In this document: piece after piece, positions 9,574-18,256 of the stretch
How positions within the stretch are numbered: the first letter of the stretch is position 1
Layout of the letters: every line of letters starts with the position of its first letter
From: Mycolicibacterium sphagni
GTDB taxonomy: Bacteria; Actinomycetota; Actinomycetes; Mycobacteriales; Mycobacteriaceae
Reading direction: 5' to 3'
DNA length: 64,000 bases
Assembly: GCF_002250655.1 (NCBI RefSeq)
Contig: NZ_NOZR01000009.1
Coordinates: 62,001-126,000, forward strand
The notes under the pieces: generated by a model
What the model was told of the DNA's origin: nothing
What the model saw: only the letters and a program-made list of their open reading frames with translations
Databases searched by the model: none
Program-made: the position numbers and the translations under genes

Positions 9574-10407
9574 ATGAGCGCCAAGCCAGATCTCGGCACG
9601 TTCGCATCGTTCGGTATGGGAGTCACCCCTGACGAAGCCACCGCAATCGAAGCGCTCGGCTACGGCGCCGTGTGGGTCGCCGGGTCACCGCCGGCGGAGC
9701 TGGACTGGGTCGAACCCAACCTCGCCGCCACCAGCCGACTGAAGCTGGCCACCGGCATCGTCAACATCTGGACCGCTCGGCCCGAAGCCGTCGCCGCGTC
9801 CTTCCATCGCATCGAAAGTGCTTATCCCGGCCGGTTTTTGCTGGGTCTGGGGGTCGGCCATCCCGAAGCCGATGCGCAGTTCGCCAAGCCGGTGGCCGCT
9901 CTCAACGCCTACCTGGACGTGCTGGACGAGCATGGCGTTCCCCCAGAACGGCGGGTGCTCGCCGCGCTCGGACCGCAGGTGCTGCAACTGTCCGCGCGCC
10001 GCAGCGCCGGCGCCCATCCGGTGCTCGTCACCCCCGAACACACCGCGCAGGCACGCCACCTGCTCGGGCCCGACGCGTTCCTGGCACCCGCGGTGCCCGT
10101 CGTGCCCACCACCGACGTCGAGCAAGCCCGCGCCATCGGCCGCAAGACCCTCGAGATTTACCTCGGCCTGAGTAATTACCTCAACAACTGGAAGCGCCTG
10201 GGCTTCACTGAGGACGACATCACCCGCCCCGGTAGCGACCGGCTGGTGGATTCCCTGATCGTGCACGGCACCCCCGAGACCATCGCCGCCCGACTCAAGG
10301 AGCACCTCGACGCCGGAGCCGACCACGTCCCGATCCAGCTGCTGACCTCGCCGGCCAAGGTCGTCGGAACCCTGGCCGAACTCGCCGGCCCACTCGGGCT
10401 GGGCTGA
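9574..10407 (+). CDS. LLM-class (probably F420-dependent) oxidoreductase, copy 1
   Basis: Luciferase-like TIM-barrel protein, 277 aa. Family features are LGYGAVWV, TGIVNIW, the FLLGLGVGHPE segment near residue 90, and GTPETIAARLKEHLDAGADHV near the C-terminus, typical of F420-dependent mycobacterial enzymes. Cofactor choice (F420 or FMN) is inferred from genus and family. It is the first of three tandem paralogues separated by 17 and 12 nt. It is about 30 nt downstream of the histidine kinase gene and may be co-transcribed with it. Its location next to the infA operon matches M. tuberculosis Rv3463, which is single-copy there as I recall. Confidence 0.82.
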   Translation: MSAKPDLGTFASFGMGVTPDEATAIEALGYGAVWVAGSPPAELDWVEPNLAATSRLKLATGIVNIWTARPEAVAASFHRIESAYPGRFLLGLGVGHPEADAQFAKPVAALNAYLDVLDEHGVPPERRVLAALGPQVLQLSARRSAGAHPVLVTPEHTAQARHLLGPDAFLAPAVPVVPTTDVEQARAIGRKTLEIYLGLSNYLNNWKRLGFTEDDITRPGSDRLVDSLIVHGTPETIAARLKEHLDAGADHVPIQLLTSPAKVVGTLAELAGPLGLG

Positions 10408-10424
10408 ACAGAGAGGGAAGATCG

Positions 10425-11279
10425 ATGACGGACGCCAAGCCAGATCTGGGCCGATTCGGCACATTCGGCCGCGGGGTCACCCCGCAGCAGGCCAAAGAAA
10501 TCGAGGCGCTGGGCTACGGCGCGGTCTGGGTGGGCGGCTCGCCACCAGCCGAATTGGATTGGGTGGAGCCCATTTTGGCGAACACCAGCACGCTGAAGGT
10601 AGCCACCGGCATCGTCAACATCTGGACCGCTGCGCCCGGCCCGGTCGCCGAGTCGTTCCACCGCATCGAAGCCGCATACCCCGGCCGGTTCCTGCTGGGT
10701 ATCGGCGTCGGCCATCCCGAAGCCACCCAGGAGTACCAGAAGCCGATCGACGCGCTTCGCGACTACCTCGACAAGCTCGACGAATACGGCGTAGGAAAGA
10801 ACCGCCGGGTGGTCGCCGCACTCGGACCACAGGTCCTCAAGCTGTCAGCGGCGCGCGCCGCCGGTGCGCACCCGTACCTGACCACCCCGGAGCACACCGC
10901 CGAAGCGCGCCGGCTGATCGGACCCGAGGCGTTCCTGGCTCCCGAGCACAAGGTGGTCCTGACCACCCCGGACGCACAAGGGGCCGACACGGCGCGCGAT
11001 GTCGGGCGGCGCGCGCTCGAGATCTACCTCAGCCTGCAGAACTACCTAAACAGCTGGAAACGGTTGGGATTCACCGACGATGACGTGGCCAAGCCCGGCA
11101 GCGACCGGCTGGTCGACGCTGTGGTTGCCTACGGCACGCCCGAGGCGATCGCCGCGCGGCTGACGCAGCACATCGATGCCGGCGCTGACCACGTGCCCGT
11201 CCAGGTGCTGACGTCGTCTGACAAGCTGGTGGATGAACTGGCTACTCTGGCCGGCCCGCTGGGGCTCAAACAACCGTAA
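10425..11279 (+). CDS. LLM-class (probably F420-dependent) oxidoreductase, copy 2
   Basis: 284 aa, close paralogue of the genes on either side, sharing KPDLGRFG, GYGAVWVGGSPPAELDWVEP, TGIVNIWTA, FLLGIGVGHPEATQEY and the C-terminal GADHVPVQVL. GAGAGGGAAG upstream of the ATG serves as ribosome-binding site. A small insertion relative to copy 1 is seen near TTPDAQGADTARD. Oxidoreductase of unknown substrate; presence of three tandem copies points to substrate diversification or dosage. Confidence 0.82.
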   Translation: MTDAKPDLGRFGTFGRGVTPQQAKEIEALGYGAVWVGGSPPAELDWVEPILANTSTLKVATGIVNIWTAAPGPVAESFHRIEAAYPGRFLLGIGVGHPEATQEYQKPIDALRDYLDKLDEYGVGKNRRVVAALGPQVLKLSAARAAGAHPYLTTPEHTAEARRLIGPEAFLAPEHKVVLTTPDAQGADTARDVGRRALEIYLSLQNYLNSWKRLGFTDDDVAKPGSDRLVDAVVAYGTPEAIAARLTQHIDAGADHVPVQVLTSSDKLVDELATLAGPLGLKQP

Positions 11280-11291
11280 CGAGGGGGACTC

Positions 11292-12149
11292 GTGACCGAT
11301 CCATCGCTGCTCAAACCAGATCTCGGCCGGTACGGAGTGTGGACAGCCGGTCCGGTCTCTCCGGAGCAGGCTGTCCAGATCGAGCGGCTCGGTTACGGCG
11401 CTGTGTGGGTCGGCGGGTCGCCGCCCGCCGATCTGGCGTTCGTGGAGCCGATCCTCGAGCGCACCGAGACGCTGTCCATCGCGACCGGAATCGTCAATAT
11501 CTGGAACGCGCCGGCCCCGGAAGTCGCGGAGTCCTATCACCGCATCGAAAAGGCTTATCCCGGAAGATTTCTGCTCGGCGTCGGGGTGGGTCATCCCGAG
11601 CACACTCAGGAGTACACCAAGCCCTACGACGCGCTGGTGAGCTACCTTGACGATCTCGACGATAAGACCGTCCCGACCAGTCGCCGGGTGGTCGCCGCAC
11701 TCGGGCCCAAGGTGCTTCAGCTGGCCGCGCAACGCAGCGCGGGCGCGCACCCGTACCTGACCACCCCAGTGCACACCGGGCAGGCCCGCGACCTGGTGGG
11801 CGCGTCGGTGTTCCTGGCACCCGAACACAAGGTGGTGCTGACCACTGATGTCGAGGAGGCCAGGAAGTTGGGCCGCGACAGCGTCGGCTTCTATCTAGGC
11901 TTGAGCAATTACGTCAACAGTTGGAAGCGCCTCGGCTTCACCGACGCCGATGTCGAGGGGGACGGCAGCGACAGGTTGATCGACGCGGTGGTCGCGTACG
12001 GCACCCCCGAGGCCATCGCCGCTCGGCTGGGCGAGCACCTCGATGCCGGGGCCGATCACGTCGCCATCCAGGTGCTGGGCGGGCCGGACAAGCTGCTGCC
12101 GGCATTGACCGAACTGGCCGGACCGCTGGGGCTGAACGCAGCCGGGTGA
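11292..12149 (+). CDS. LLM-class (probably F420-dependent) oxidoreductase, copy 3
   Basis: 285 aa from a GTG at 11292, preceded by CGAGGGGGAC as ribosome-binding site. Shares KPDLGRYG, GYGAVWVGGSPPADLAFVEP, TGIVNIWNA and GVGVGHPEHTQEY with copies 1 and 2. Residues after the shared glycine-rich region diverge most, which is where substrate contacts usually differ in this family. Ends 13 nt before the stop of a convergent gene. Confidence 0.82.
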   Translation: MTDPSLLKPDLGRYGVWTAGPVSPEQAVQIERLGYGAVWVGGSPPADLAFVEPILERTETLSIATGIVNIWNAPAPEVAESYHRIEKAYPGRFLLGVGVGHPEHTQEYTKPYDALVSYLDDLDDKTVPTSRRVVAALGPKVLQLAAQRSAGAHPYLTTPVHTGQARDLVGASVFLAPEHKVVLTTDVEEARKLGRDSVGFYLGLSNYVNSWKRLGFTDADVEGDGSDRLIDAVVAYGTPEAIAARLGEHLDAGADHVAIQVLGGPDKLLPALTELAGPLGLNAAG

Positions 12150-12162
12150 GCGCGCTGCGCGC

Positions 12163-12936
12163 CTAGTGGCGCGGACCGGAGTGCGCAGGGGTCAGCGCCG
12201 CACACGATGGTGCGACGTTGACCGCGGGACTGGGAAATCGGCCGGCGATACAACCATCCTCGACCGCGTCATCGACGGCCGCGGCGATCGCTGCGAGATC
12301 CTCAGGATCGCAACCCCAGTCTGCGACATCCACGTCACCGAGGCTGAGCCGGGCCGGAATGACGCTGTACCGACGGGAGATATCACGCATCGTCGCAATC
12401 ATCGCCAGTACGGTCGCGCGCCCATCCTCCCCACTGCCCAGTCGGCGGTGCACGCCGATCATGTCCAGGCCCGCACCGGCCACGACCGCGGCTACCAGGG
12501 CGTCGTTGTCGTCGGTCACGTCGATCAGCACCCGCTGGCGATGTGAGGCCGCATCCGCGAGGATCCCAACCTGGGAAAGCGAGTTCACGACAAAGCGTCC
12601 GGCACCCGCCTCAGCGGCCCGCACCAAGGCGACCGCCTTCGGATCCGATGCATGCATGATGATGCGTTGTGGCAGCACACCCCTTGCCAGCGCCAGATCG
12701 ACTCCATCGGTGTCGGCGACATCGACGGCAACGCCGTGGCGTTTAACCCACTCGGCCGGCGCCTGGAGACCAAGTACGTCATCGGGGTAGCTCACCGCCG
12801 CGCAGCGAAATGCCTTGCGGTACTGGGCGCACCGTCGCAGCATGACGGCTTCGGTGAGGCGCGGATCGGCGACCACCTGGGACCGTGCCGCGGCGGCGCG
12901 CAATATCCAGACGCTGGCCGGAATGGAGGCGGTCAT
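12163..12936 (-). CDS. Degenerate DapDC/LysA-like (fold-III PLP barrel) protein, copy B
   Basis: 257 aa, resembling the alanine-racemase-type barrel of diaminopimelate decarboxylase. The HASDPKAVALVRAAEAGAGR and FVVNSLSQVGIL segments align with LysA by eye. The PLP-lysine motif (YAxKA in LysA) is replaced by SYPDD. The LysA HCHIGS segment reads VHRRLGSG, and the PLP-phosphate GGG loop reads LGDVDVAD. The C-terminal beta domain is missing. So the fold is likely but decarboxylation is not. The start is the ATG at 12936, whose ATGA overlaps the stop of the upstream paralogue, showing translational coupling. The longer frame would run into that gene. Function unknown; binding or regulatory role is a guess. 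Confidence 0.6.
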   Translation of the reverse strand: MTASIPASVWILRAAAARSQVVADPRLTEAVMLRRCAQYRKAFRCAAVSYPDDVLGLQAPAEWVKRHGVAVDVADTDGVDLALARGVLPQRIIMHASDPKAVALVRAAEAGAGRFVVNSLSQVGILADAASHRQRVLIDVTDDNDALVAAVVAGAGLDMIGVHRRLGSGEDGRATVLAMIATMRDISRRYSVIPARLSLGDVDVADWGCDPEDLAAIAAAVDDAVEDGCIAGRFPSPAVNVAPSCAALTPAHSGPRH

Positions 12937-13748
12937 GCCGCACGCTGTCCGATGACTTGCGCACCGGCAGAAATCACAACGACGGGCCGCGGGAATCGCA
13001 ATGTGGCGCAAGCATCGTCGACCGATTCGTCGATCTCCTCGACGAGGTCGCGACGGACGATCGACTCATCGGCGGAGTTGATGATCCTGCCACCACCGAG
13101 TCCAAGCTGGGTCAGCACGACACCATGGCGACGGCGGATGTGGTCCATCTGCGCGATCATGTTGCCGATGGCAGCCGGGTAGCTTACGAAATCGTCGACG
13201 GCCGTGCCGACCTCGCATCGCAACCCGATCAAGTTGAGCGACCGGCAGCCGATCACCGCGTCCACCGCGAAATCGGCGTCGTTCGAGTCGAAGATGAACT
13301 GCCGCCAGGCACGGTCCGTCGTCGTCGCATCAGTCATGCGCAACAACACGTTCTGCGTACGCCCAACGACAGCGCCACTCAACGCCACGATGTGGTCGTC
13401 GCTACTGAGCACAACCCGGCCCACCCCGAGGGCGGCCACGCGGCGCATGTCGGACGTAGTCAGTTGGTCAGCGTGAGCGGTCATAAGCGCCGGATGGATG
13501 CCGACCGAGATCGCCGAATACAACTCCGGCATCGTGCGTACATCGATCGCGAGCCGGTGTTCGCGCATCCACCGCGCAACGCCGGCATCGTCCAGGGCAG
13601 ACGCCGGGAAAGACACCTCAGCGGGCGCGCACGAGTCCCGATAACCGATCAGTCGGCGTATCTCCATGTCGTCGACCGCCGGGCGGTGACGTGCGCGAAC
13701 AAATGACCGAAAGGTGGTCGACAGTGTCACCGAAACCTTCTTCGCCAA
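12933..13748 (-). CDS. Degenerate DapDC/LysA-like (fold-III PLP barrel) protein, copy A
   Basis: 271 aa from a TTG at 13748 with a perfect AGGAGG 7 nt upstream (13756-13761); a GTG at 13781 is possible but lacks such a site. The LysA-like order is clear: RWMREHRLAIDV, LYSAISVGI, LGVGRVVLSSDDHI, LGLGGGRI. The PLP lysine is gone (EVSFPASAL at that place). The HCHIGS segment reads LRCEVGTA. The GGG loop is kept, unlike the downstream copy. The C-terminal beta barrel is absent. Probably a non-catalytic homologue that works with the coupled downstream gene. I know no characterised homologue. Confidence 0.6.
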   Translation of the reverse strand: MAKKVSVTLSTTFRSFVRARHRPAVDDMEIRRLIGYRDSCAPAEVSFPASALDDAGVARWMREHRLAIDVRTMPELYSAISVGIHPALMTAHADQLTTSDMRRVAALGVGRVVLSSDDHIVALSGAVVGRTQNVLLRMTDATTTDRAWRQFIFDSNDADFAVDAVIGCRSLNLIGLRCEVGTAVDDFVSYPAAIGNMIAQMDHIRRRHGVVLTQLGLGGGRIINSADESIVRRDLVEEIDESVDDACATLRFPRPVVVISAGAQVIGQRAA

Positions 13749-13893
13749 GCCCCGGCCTCCTGCTAGGGCGACCTCTCCCACAATCGCTCAACCCCGAACC
13801 GAAGTCAGCAATCCTTGCGATCTCTTGACGTTGCCCGTCCAAACATTGACGATCCGTTAACCCGTGCCGCGCGGCGGACGGTCAGCAGCCTCA

Positions 13894-15240
13894 TCATGGC
13901 TGCGGATTGTCGTCCAGCATTGCCACCACGGCGGCGTATCGAGCGGTGACATCGGCCCGATCGGCCGGTTCTTGAACAGTTCGTATGTTCGCGCGCTGGA
14001 TCATGTCTGCCTGATCGCGCAGAACCCGGCGACGATCGGGGTCCGGGGTTTGCTCGACGATCTTTGTCACCGCGTCGAGCTGCCGGATCATCACCGCCGG
14101 CATTCCGTCAGCGGCCTGGCGAATCTTCTCGAAGGCCCGCTCGACGAGTCGGTCGAAATGAGCCTGGTTGGCGATGACACGGATGAGCCCGCTGTCGTCG
14201 CGGCGAACCGGTTCCGGGTGCCAGGTCCTCGAGATGCGACACAGGCAGTCGCCGAGCCAGTCGATGCATGTCATCGCGGTGAACGTGTCGTTGACCGCGG
14301 GCGAGAGCGCTCGCAGGGCGATCTCGACAAGCTGGTCGAAGCCGAACGAAATATCCTGGGTAAGAGTGCGATACGGTCCCGTGACATGTCCGCGCTGGAG
14401 ATTCCGCTCGACGTATTCCGCGGCCTCGGCGGGCCAGACGCTCGCCAAAATCTGTCCACGCACCAGGAAATGTCCTGGGCGGTAGGGCAAATGAATGACC
14501 GCGTCAGCCGATGCCGCGATCTTGAGCAACGTGTCGTGCCGAATGACCTGTAGGTATCCACTAGACGGGGTGCGTATCAGGGCCCCCGACTCGGCGATTC
14601 TGGCGAGCAATTGCGCCCTCGACGGGCCGCGCGCCGCGCCGACGCCGAACGACGTGTCGTTGCCGCCCGCCACGTCGATCTCACGAGCCAGGTCACCGGC
14701 AATGCCCGCAATCACCTGTGGCAGTTGGATCATCGACGCGATGTGGTTGAGGAAGTAGATGAGCACGGCCAGATCGGCCAGGGTCATGACCAGCGCGACC
14801 GTGACCGACAGATGGGGAACGAACTCGCCCGTCGAACCGCTACCGACGGAAACCAGCGTGAGGATCGTGTAGAAGAATGTCGCCACGAATGTGCCGAGCG
14901 TGACTTGCGTTCCGCGATCGCGGATGAAGTTGCGCAGCATCCGAGGCCCGAACTGCGTCGATGCCAGCGTCAACGCCACGATCGTGATCGAGAAAACGAT
15001 GCCGACGACGGTAATAACCGCTGCGGCAACCGCAGTGAGAATCTGCCTAGCCGAGTCCGCCGTCCCACTCAGCACCCACGACGGCAGGTGCAAGTCGCCG
15101 CGGTAAGCAGCACGGTCTACTGCGTAGGTCCCGACGAACAGGACCAATACCGCAACAGCCTCGGTCGCGGGCACGACCCACAGGTTGGTACGAATCGCCT
15201 CACGGCGCCAATCCGACTGCAGATAACCCAGACTCGGCAT
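13894..15240 (-). CDS. DUF2254 integral membrane protein
   Basis: 448 aa. The N-terminal half has about four transmembrane helices; the hallmark FGPRMLRNFIRDRGTQVTLG lies between helices two and three, as in the DUF2254 family. The C-terminal half is soluble and carries the family segment FDQLVEIALRALSPAVNDTFTA. Function is unestablished. It is followed leftward by the two LysA-like genes after a 145-nt gap and may form a separate unit. Confidence 0.8.
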   Translation of the reverse strand: MPSLGYLQSDWRREAIRTNLWVVPATEAVAVLVLFVGTYAVDRAAYRGDLHLPSWVLSGTADSARQILTAVAAAVITVVGIVFSITIVALTLASTQFGPRMLRNFIRDRGTQVTLGTFVATFFYTILTLVSVGSGSTGEFVPHLSVTVALVMTLADLAVLIYFLNHIASMIQLPQVIAGIAGDLAREIDVAGGNDTSFGVGAARGPSRAQLLARIAESGALIRTPSSGYLQVIRHDTLLKIAASADAVIHLPYRPGHFLVRGQILASVWPAEAAEYVERNLQRGHVTGPYRTLTQDISFGFDQLVEIALRALSPAVNDTFTAMTCIDWLGDCLCRISRTWHPEPVRRDDSGLIRVIANQAHFDRLVERAFEKIRQAADGMPAVMIRQLDAVTKIVEQTPDPDRRRVLRDQADMIQRANIRTVQEPADRADVTARYAAVVAMLDDNPQP

Positions 15241-16009
15241 CAGAGGTCAGTTCACGTTCGACGCGGTGTGGCATTGTTCGTCCACGCCTGGCTGAACCCG
15301 GGCGCGCGAGCGACCGTCGGCCCGACAATGCGCACGATCGCTCCCAGTCCCAGCCGCACGCTGCGCCACGTCTCGATCTAACACGTATCGCGGGCGATCC
15401 AGGGCCGGGCTGAACGTCAAGAAGTCGTAAATGCCCGGAAGCTCAGGCATGGTGTCCAACGCCCGGCGCCCCAGCATGCAGGTAGGCCGAATCGACCGTC
15501 ATTACCGATGGGGTGCATCGCGCGCCAAAGTTGAACGGAGGAAAATCTCTGAATTACCCCCTATCGAACGCACCGTGCTCGTCACCGCGGCACCGGTTGC
15601 GCCACTGCACAGCGATCGAGACCTGCAGACCTTCGCCAGCCCGCACTCAGAAATTGGGCACCCGCAACCGAAAAGGTGTCGTAAATACTCGGTGGGTCCC
15701 CGTATGGATTGCGTTCGTCATGTAGCGACGGTCCGCGGGGGCGCGTAGATCTCGATATATGGACGACAGCCAACGGGGGCCAGTTCTGAGGCCGGGTCGT
15801 GGCCGGGCGAACGGCATCCGCAGCCGCGACTGCAGGTCGGCCGGCACGACCAGGTGTGGGGTGGTCTCCCTGGTATCGGGCGCGGCGGGCTGCGGTTGTG
15901 GCGGACTTGGCCGAGGTGCCTCTCTGGTTGGCGGGTTTACAACCAACTCGGCCGCAGCCATCCCGAAACCACTCCCGGACAACCAACGATCTGAGAGACG
16001 GAACCTGTT
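15241..16009. other. Long stretch with no supportable gene
   Basis: About 770 nt between the DUF2254 start and a small ORF. Several ORFs exist on both strands but none has a recognisable domain. One leftward ORF (15247-15477, 76 codons) ends 6 nt before the DUF2254 start; another leftward frame (15647-16153) has a proline-rich middle. Neither has a convincing ribosome-binding site. The stretch may hold decayed coding sequence; it lies where two syntenic blocks join. Confidence 0.5.
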
Positions 16010-16159
16010 GTGAATGAACTGCTTCCGGTCTTCACACTGATCGCCCCGACTGCGATCGTCTTGCTGACCGTCCGTTATCTGAATCTCAGGGATGCCAGGA
16101 GAGACTCTGCGAAGATCGCTGTCGACGACGATGCTCGACGCGGCGAATACCAACTCTGA
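16010..16159 (+). CDS. Putative 49-aa single-pass membrane protein
   Basis: Short ORF from a GTG at 16010, reading VNELLPVFTLIAPTAIVLL at the start and ending DDDARRGEYQL. One hydrophobic segment (about residues 5-24) is followed by a charged tail rich in Asp and Arg. AGAGACGGA lies about 9 nt upstream as a weak ribosome-binding site. No family is recognised. It lies near an orphan kdpA, where small helper peptides such as KdpF are known for the complete pump, but there is no sequence match to KdpF. Confidence 0.35.
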   Translation: MNELLPVFTLIAPTAIVLLTVRYLNLRDARRDSAKIAVDDDARRGEYQL

Positions 16160-16196
16160 CGACAGTCAACCGATTGAGGGGTGATTTGCCACGAGC

Positions 16197-16382
16197 GTGA
16201 TAGCGATGGCCATTGTGGCAGCGGCCCCAGGGGGAATCCGATCCAGCGCGCTGGCTTCTGCTCGCGCGGGCGGCATTCCCACGTACAGCAATTCCGCGGC
16301 GATCACCGGTAGTGCCATCCTGGTGGCAGCATTACTAATCGTGTTGATCGGCATGGCGATTGCGTGGTGGCGAAGCCGCTGA
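16197..16382 (+). CDS. Putative 61-aa membrane protein
   Basis: ORF from a GTG at 16197. A moderately hydrophobic N-terminus is followed by a polar middle and a strong C-terminal transmembrane helix ending GMAIAWWRSR, so the basic tail would face the cytoplasm. GAGGGG lies about 14 nt upstream, rather far for a ribosome-binding site. No family recognised. It is 37 nt downstream of the 49-aa ORF on the same strand and converges on the orphan kdpA. Confidence 0.35.
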   Translation: MIAMAIVAAAPGGIRSSALASARAGGIPTYSNSAAITGSAILVAALLIVLIGMAIAWWRSR

Positions 16383-16540
16383 CCATCCGATGGACACACG
16401 CACGCCCTGGCCAACCGGGCCGCCGGACGATCTCTGCGAGAACGGGTTTCGGCCACCAGGTGGACGTGTCACCGAGGCGGCGGTTCCGTTCCTGTGTGCC
16501 GGGCAGCCGGGAGGCGTGCTTAGGTCACGAGCGCGGGACG

Positions 16541-18256
16541 TCAGCCCAATCCGTCGGCCACCGGACCGAGCGCCAGCGCCGGCAGGTACTCCAGACCGAC
16601 GACGAGCAGCGTGGCGCCGATGATCAGCATGATGAACGTCGCCGAGTGGGTCCGCAGAGTGCCGGCCGTGATGACACCGGGCTTCTGAGCCGCGAAGGTG
16701 CCCGCGATCGCAAGCACAGCGATGATCGGCAGGAACCGCCCAACCACCATCGCGAGAGCAAGTCCAGTGTTGTACCAGGTTGTGTTGGCGCTGATTCCGG
16801 CGAACGCGCTGCCGTTGTTGGCGGCCGAACTCGTGAATGAATACAGCACTTCCGACAGCCCGTGCGAGCCGGCATTGAGCATCGACGCTCGTTCACCGGG
16901 CAGCGCCATCGCCACCGCCGTTCCAATCAGGACCGCCGCGGGCAGTGCCAGTATGTACAAGCTGACGAGCTTCATATGCCGGGCACGCAGTGGCTGTTTG
17001 AGGTACTCGGGTGTCCTGCCGACCATCAGGCCGCCGATGAAGACGGCGAGCAGCACCATCATCACCAAGCCGTAGAGGCCACTACCTGCACCACCGGGTG
17101 CCACCTCCCCGAGCATCATGTTCAGCATCAGCACCGCGCCGCCGAAACTGACGAAGCTGTCGTAGGAGGAGTTCGCCGCACCGTCGGCGCTGCTGGTCGC
17201 GACTTGCCCGAACAACGCGCTTCCCGATACGCCGAATCGGCTTTCGGTGCCTTCGACGGGACCTCCCACCGCGTGAACGACGGTACCGTGTGTCACCGTC
17301 GTCACCACGATCATCGCGACCGTTCCGACCACGAAGAGCACTGCGGCCGCAGTGAATAGCGCCCAACCCTGCTTGCGGTCGCCGATCATCACACCGAACG
17401 TCCGCAGGAAGGCGACCGGGATCAGCAGCATTGCCACGATCTCCACCGCGTTCGTCAACGGCGTCGGGTTCTCGAACGGGTGCGCACTGTTGGCGTTGAA
17501 GGCGCCACCACCGTCTCCGGACATCAACTTGATCGACTCCCAGGTGGCCACCGGGCCGCCGAGAACGGTTTGGCTACCGCCAGCCAGGGTCGAAACCTCT
17601 TGCGCGCCATGGAAGTTGTTGACCACACCGAGCGCCAGCAACACCACGGTGACAACGATGGACAGCGGCAGGAGGATACGTACAACTGACCGAACCAAGT
17701 CCGTCCAGAAGTTGCCCAGCTGCTCGTTCTGGTACTGCGCAAGACCCCGAATCAACGCAGCGGCAACACACATGCCGACCGCGCAACTGGCGAACGCCTG
17801 CACACCGAGCCCGGCAGCCAAACCCGCGTGCCCCAGCGTGGCCTCTCCGGCATAGCTCTGCCAACTGGTGTTGGTGACGAACGAGATTGCGGTGTTGAAC
17901 GCCAACGCCGGCGTCATCCCCTTGTGACCCCACGGCTCCGGCAGCAGCGTTTGCACCAGCAGCAGCCCGTAAAGAAACAGCACGCTCACCGCTGAGAAGG
18001 AAAGCACCGAATAGCCATACCTCGTCCACCGTTGCTGATCGTCCGGCTGGGCGCCGATGAGCCGATAGATCACCCGCTCGACCCGCCAATGTCCAGTGTC
18101 CGAATACACCCGGGCCATGTAGTTGCCGAGCGGGACGTGCAATGCGACCACGAGCAGGACAACAACGATGGCCTGCAACAACGCTGGTGTTCCCCAGTGG
18201 GATGGACCGCCGATAACGGCAACCCCCTTAATCGATGTGCGCTCAACGGAGCCCAA
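16541..18256 (-). CDS. Solitary KdpA-like potassium channel subunit without kdpB/kdpC
   Basis: Full-length KdpA paralogue (571 aa as drawn) with about ten transmembrane helices and the four selectivity-filter regions: [33 protein letters not shown] and [11 protein letters not shown]. The second filter region differs from the neighbouring kdpA ([12 protein letters not shown]), with Asp for Asn and Ala for Phe. No kdpB or kdpC follows; it is transcribed away from the complete kdp operon. The N-terminus is uncertain: TTG at 18256 is the first start in frame, while TTG at 18181 lies just before helix one and gives a length closer to the normal KdpA. It could work with the neighbouring KdpBC, act alone, or be non-functional. 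Confidence 0.85.
   Translation of the reverse strand: MGSVERTSIKGVAVIGGPSHWGTPALLQAIVVVLLVVALHVPLGNYMARVYSDTGHWRVERVIYRLIGAQPDDQQRWTRYGYSVLSFSAVSVLFLYGLLLVQTLLPEPWGHKGMTPALAFNTAISFVTNTSWQSYAGEATLGHAGLAAGLGVQAFASCAVGMCVAAALIRGLAQYQNEQLGNFWTDLVRSVVRILLPLSIVVTVVLLALGVVNNFHGAQEVSTLAGGSQTVLGGPVATWESIKLMSGDGGGAFNANSAHPFENPTPLTNAVEIVAMLLIPVAFLRTFGVMIGDRKQGWALFTAAAVLFVVGTVAMIVVTTVTHGTVVHAVGGPVEGTESRFGVSGSALFGQVATSSADGAANSSYDSFVSFGGAVLMLNMMLGEVAPGGAGSGLYGLVMMVLLAVFIGGLMVGRTPEYLKQPLRARHMKLVSLYILALPAAVLIGTAVAMALPGERASMLNAGSHGLSEVLYSFTSSAANNGSAFAGISANTTWYNTGLALAMVVGRFLPIIAVLAIAGTFAAQKPGVITAGTLRTHSATFIMLIIGATLLVVGLEYLPALALGPVADGLG

Noticed and set aside
7877..9607. 576-codon open frame opposite the histidine kinase gene
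   Set aside because: Shadow of the kinase; no domain.
12150..12162. GC hairpin between the convergent third LLM gene and LysA-like gene as a terminator
   Set aside because: The GCGCG/CGCGC repeat is very short and lacks a T-run in either direction.
15247..15477. 76-codon leftward ORF just upstream of DUF2254
   Set aside because: No ribosome-binding site, no family; kept only as a remark in the gap entry.
15241..16540. Search for insertion sequences, integrase, attachment repeats or CRISPR in the gene-poor junction
   Set aside because: No transposase motif, terminal inverted repeats or spaced direct repeats were found by eye.
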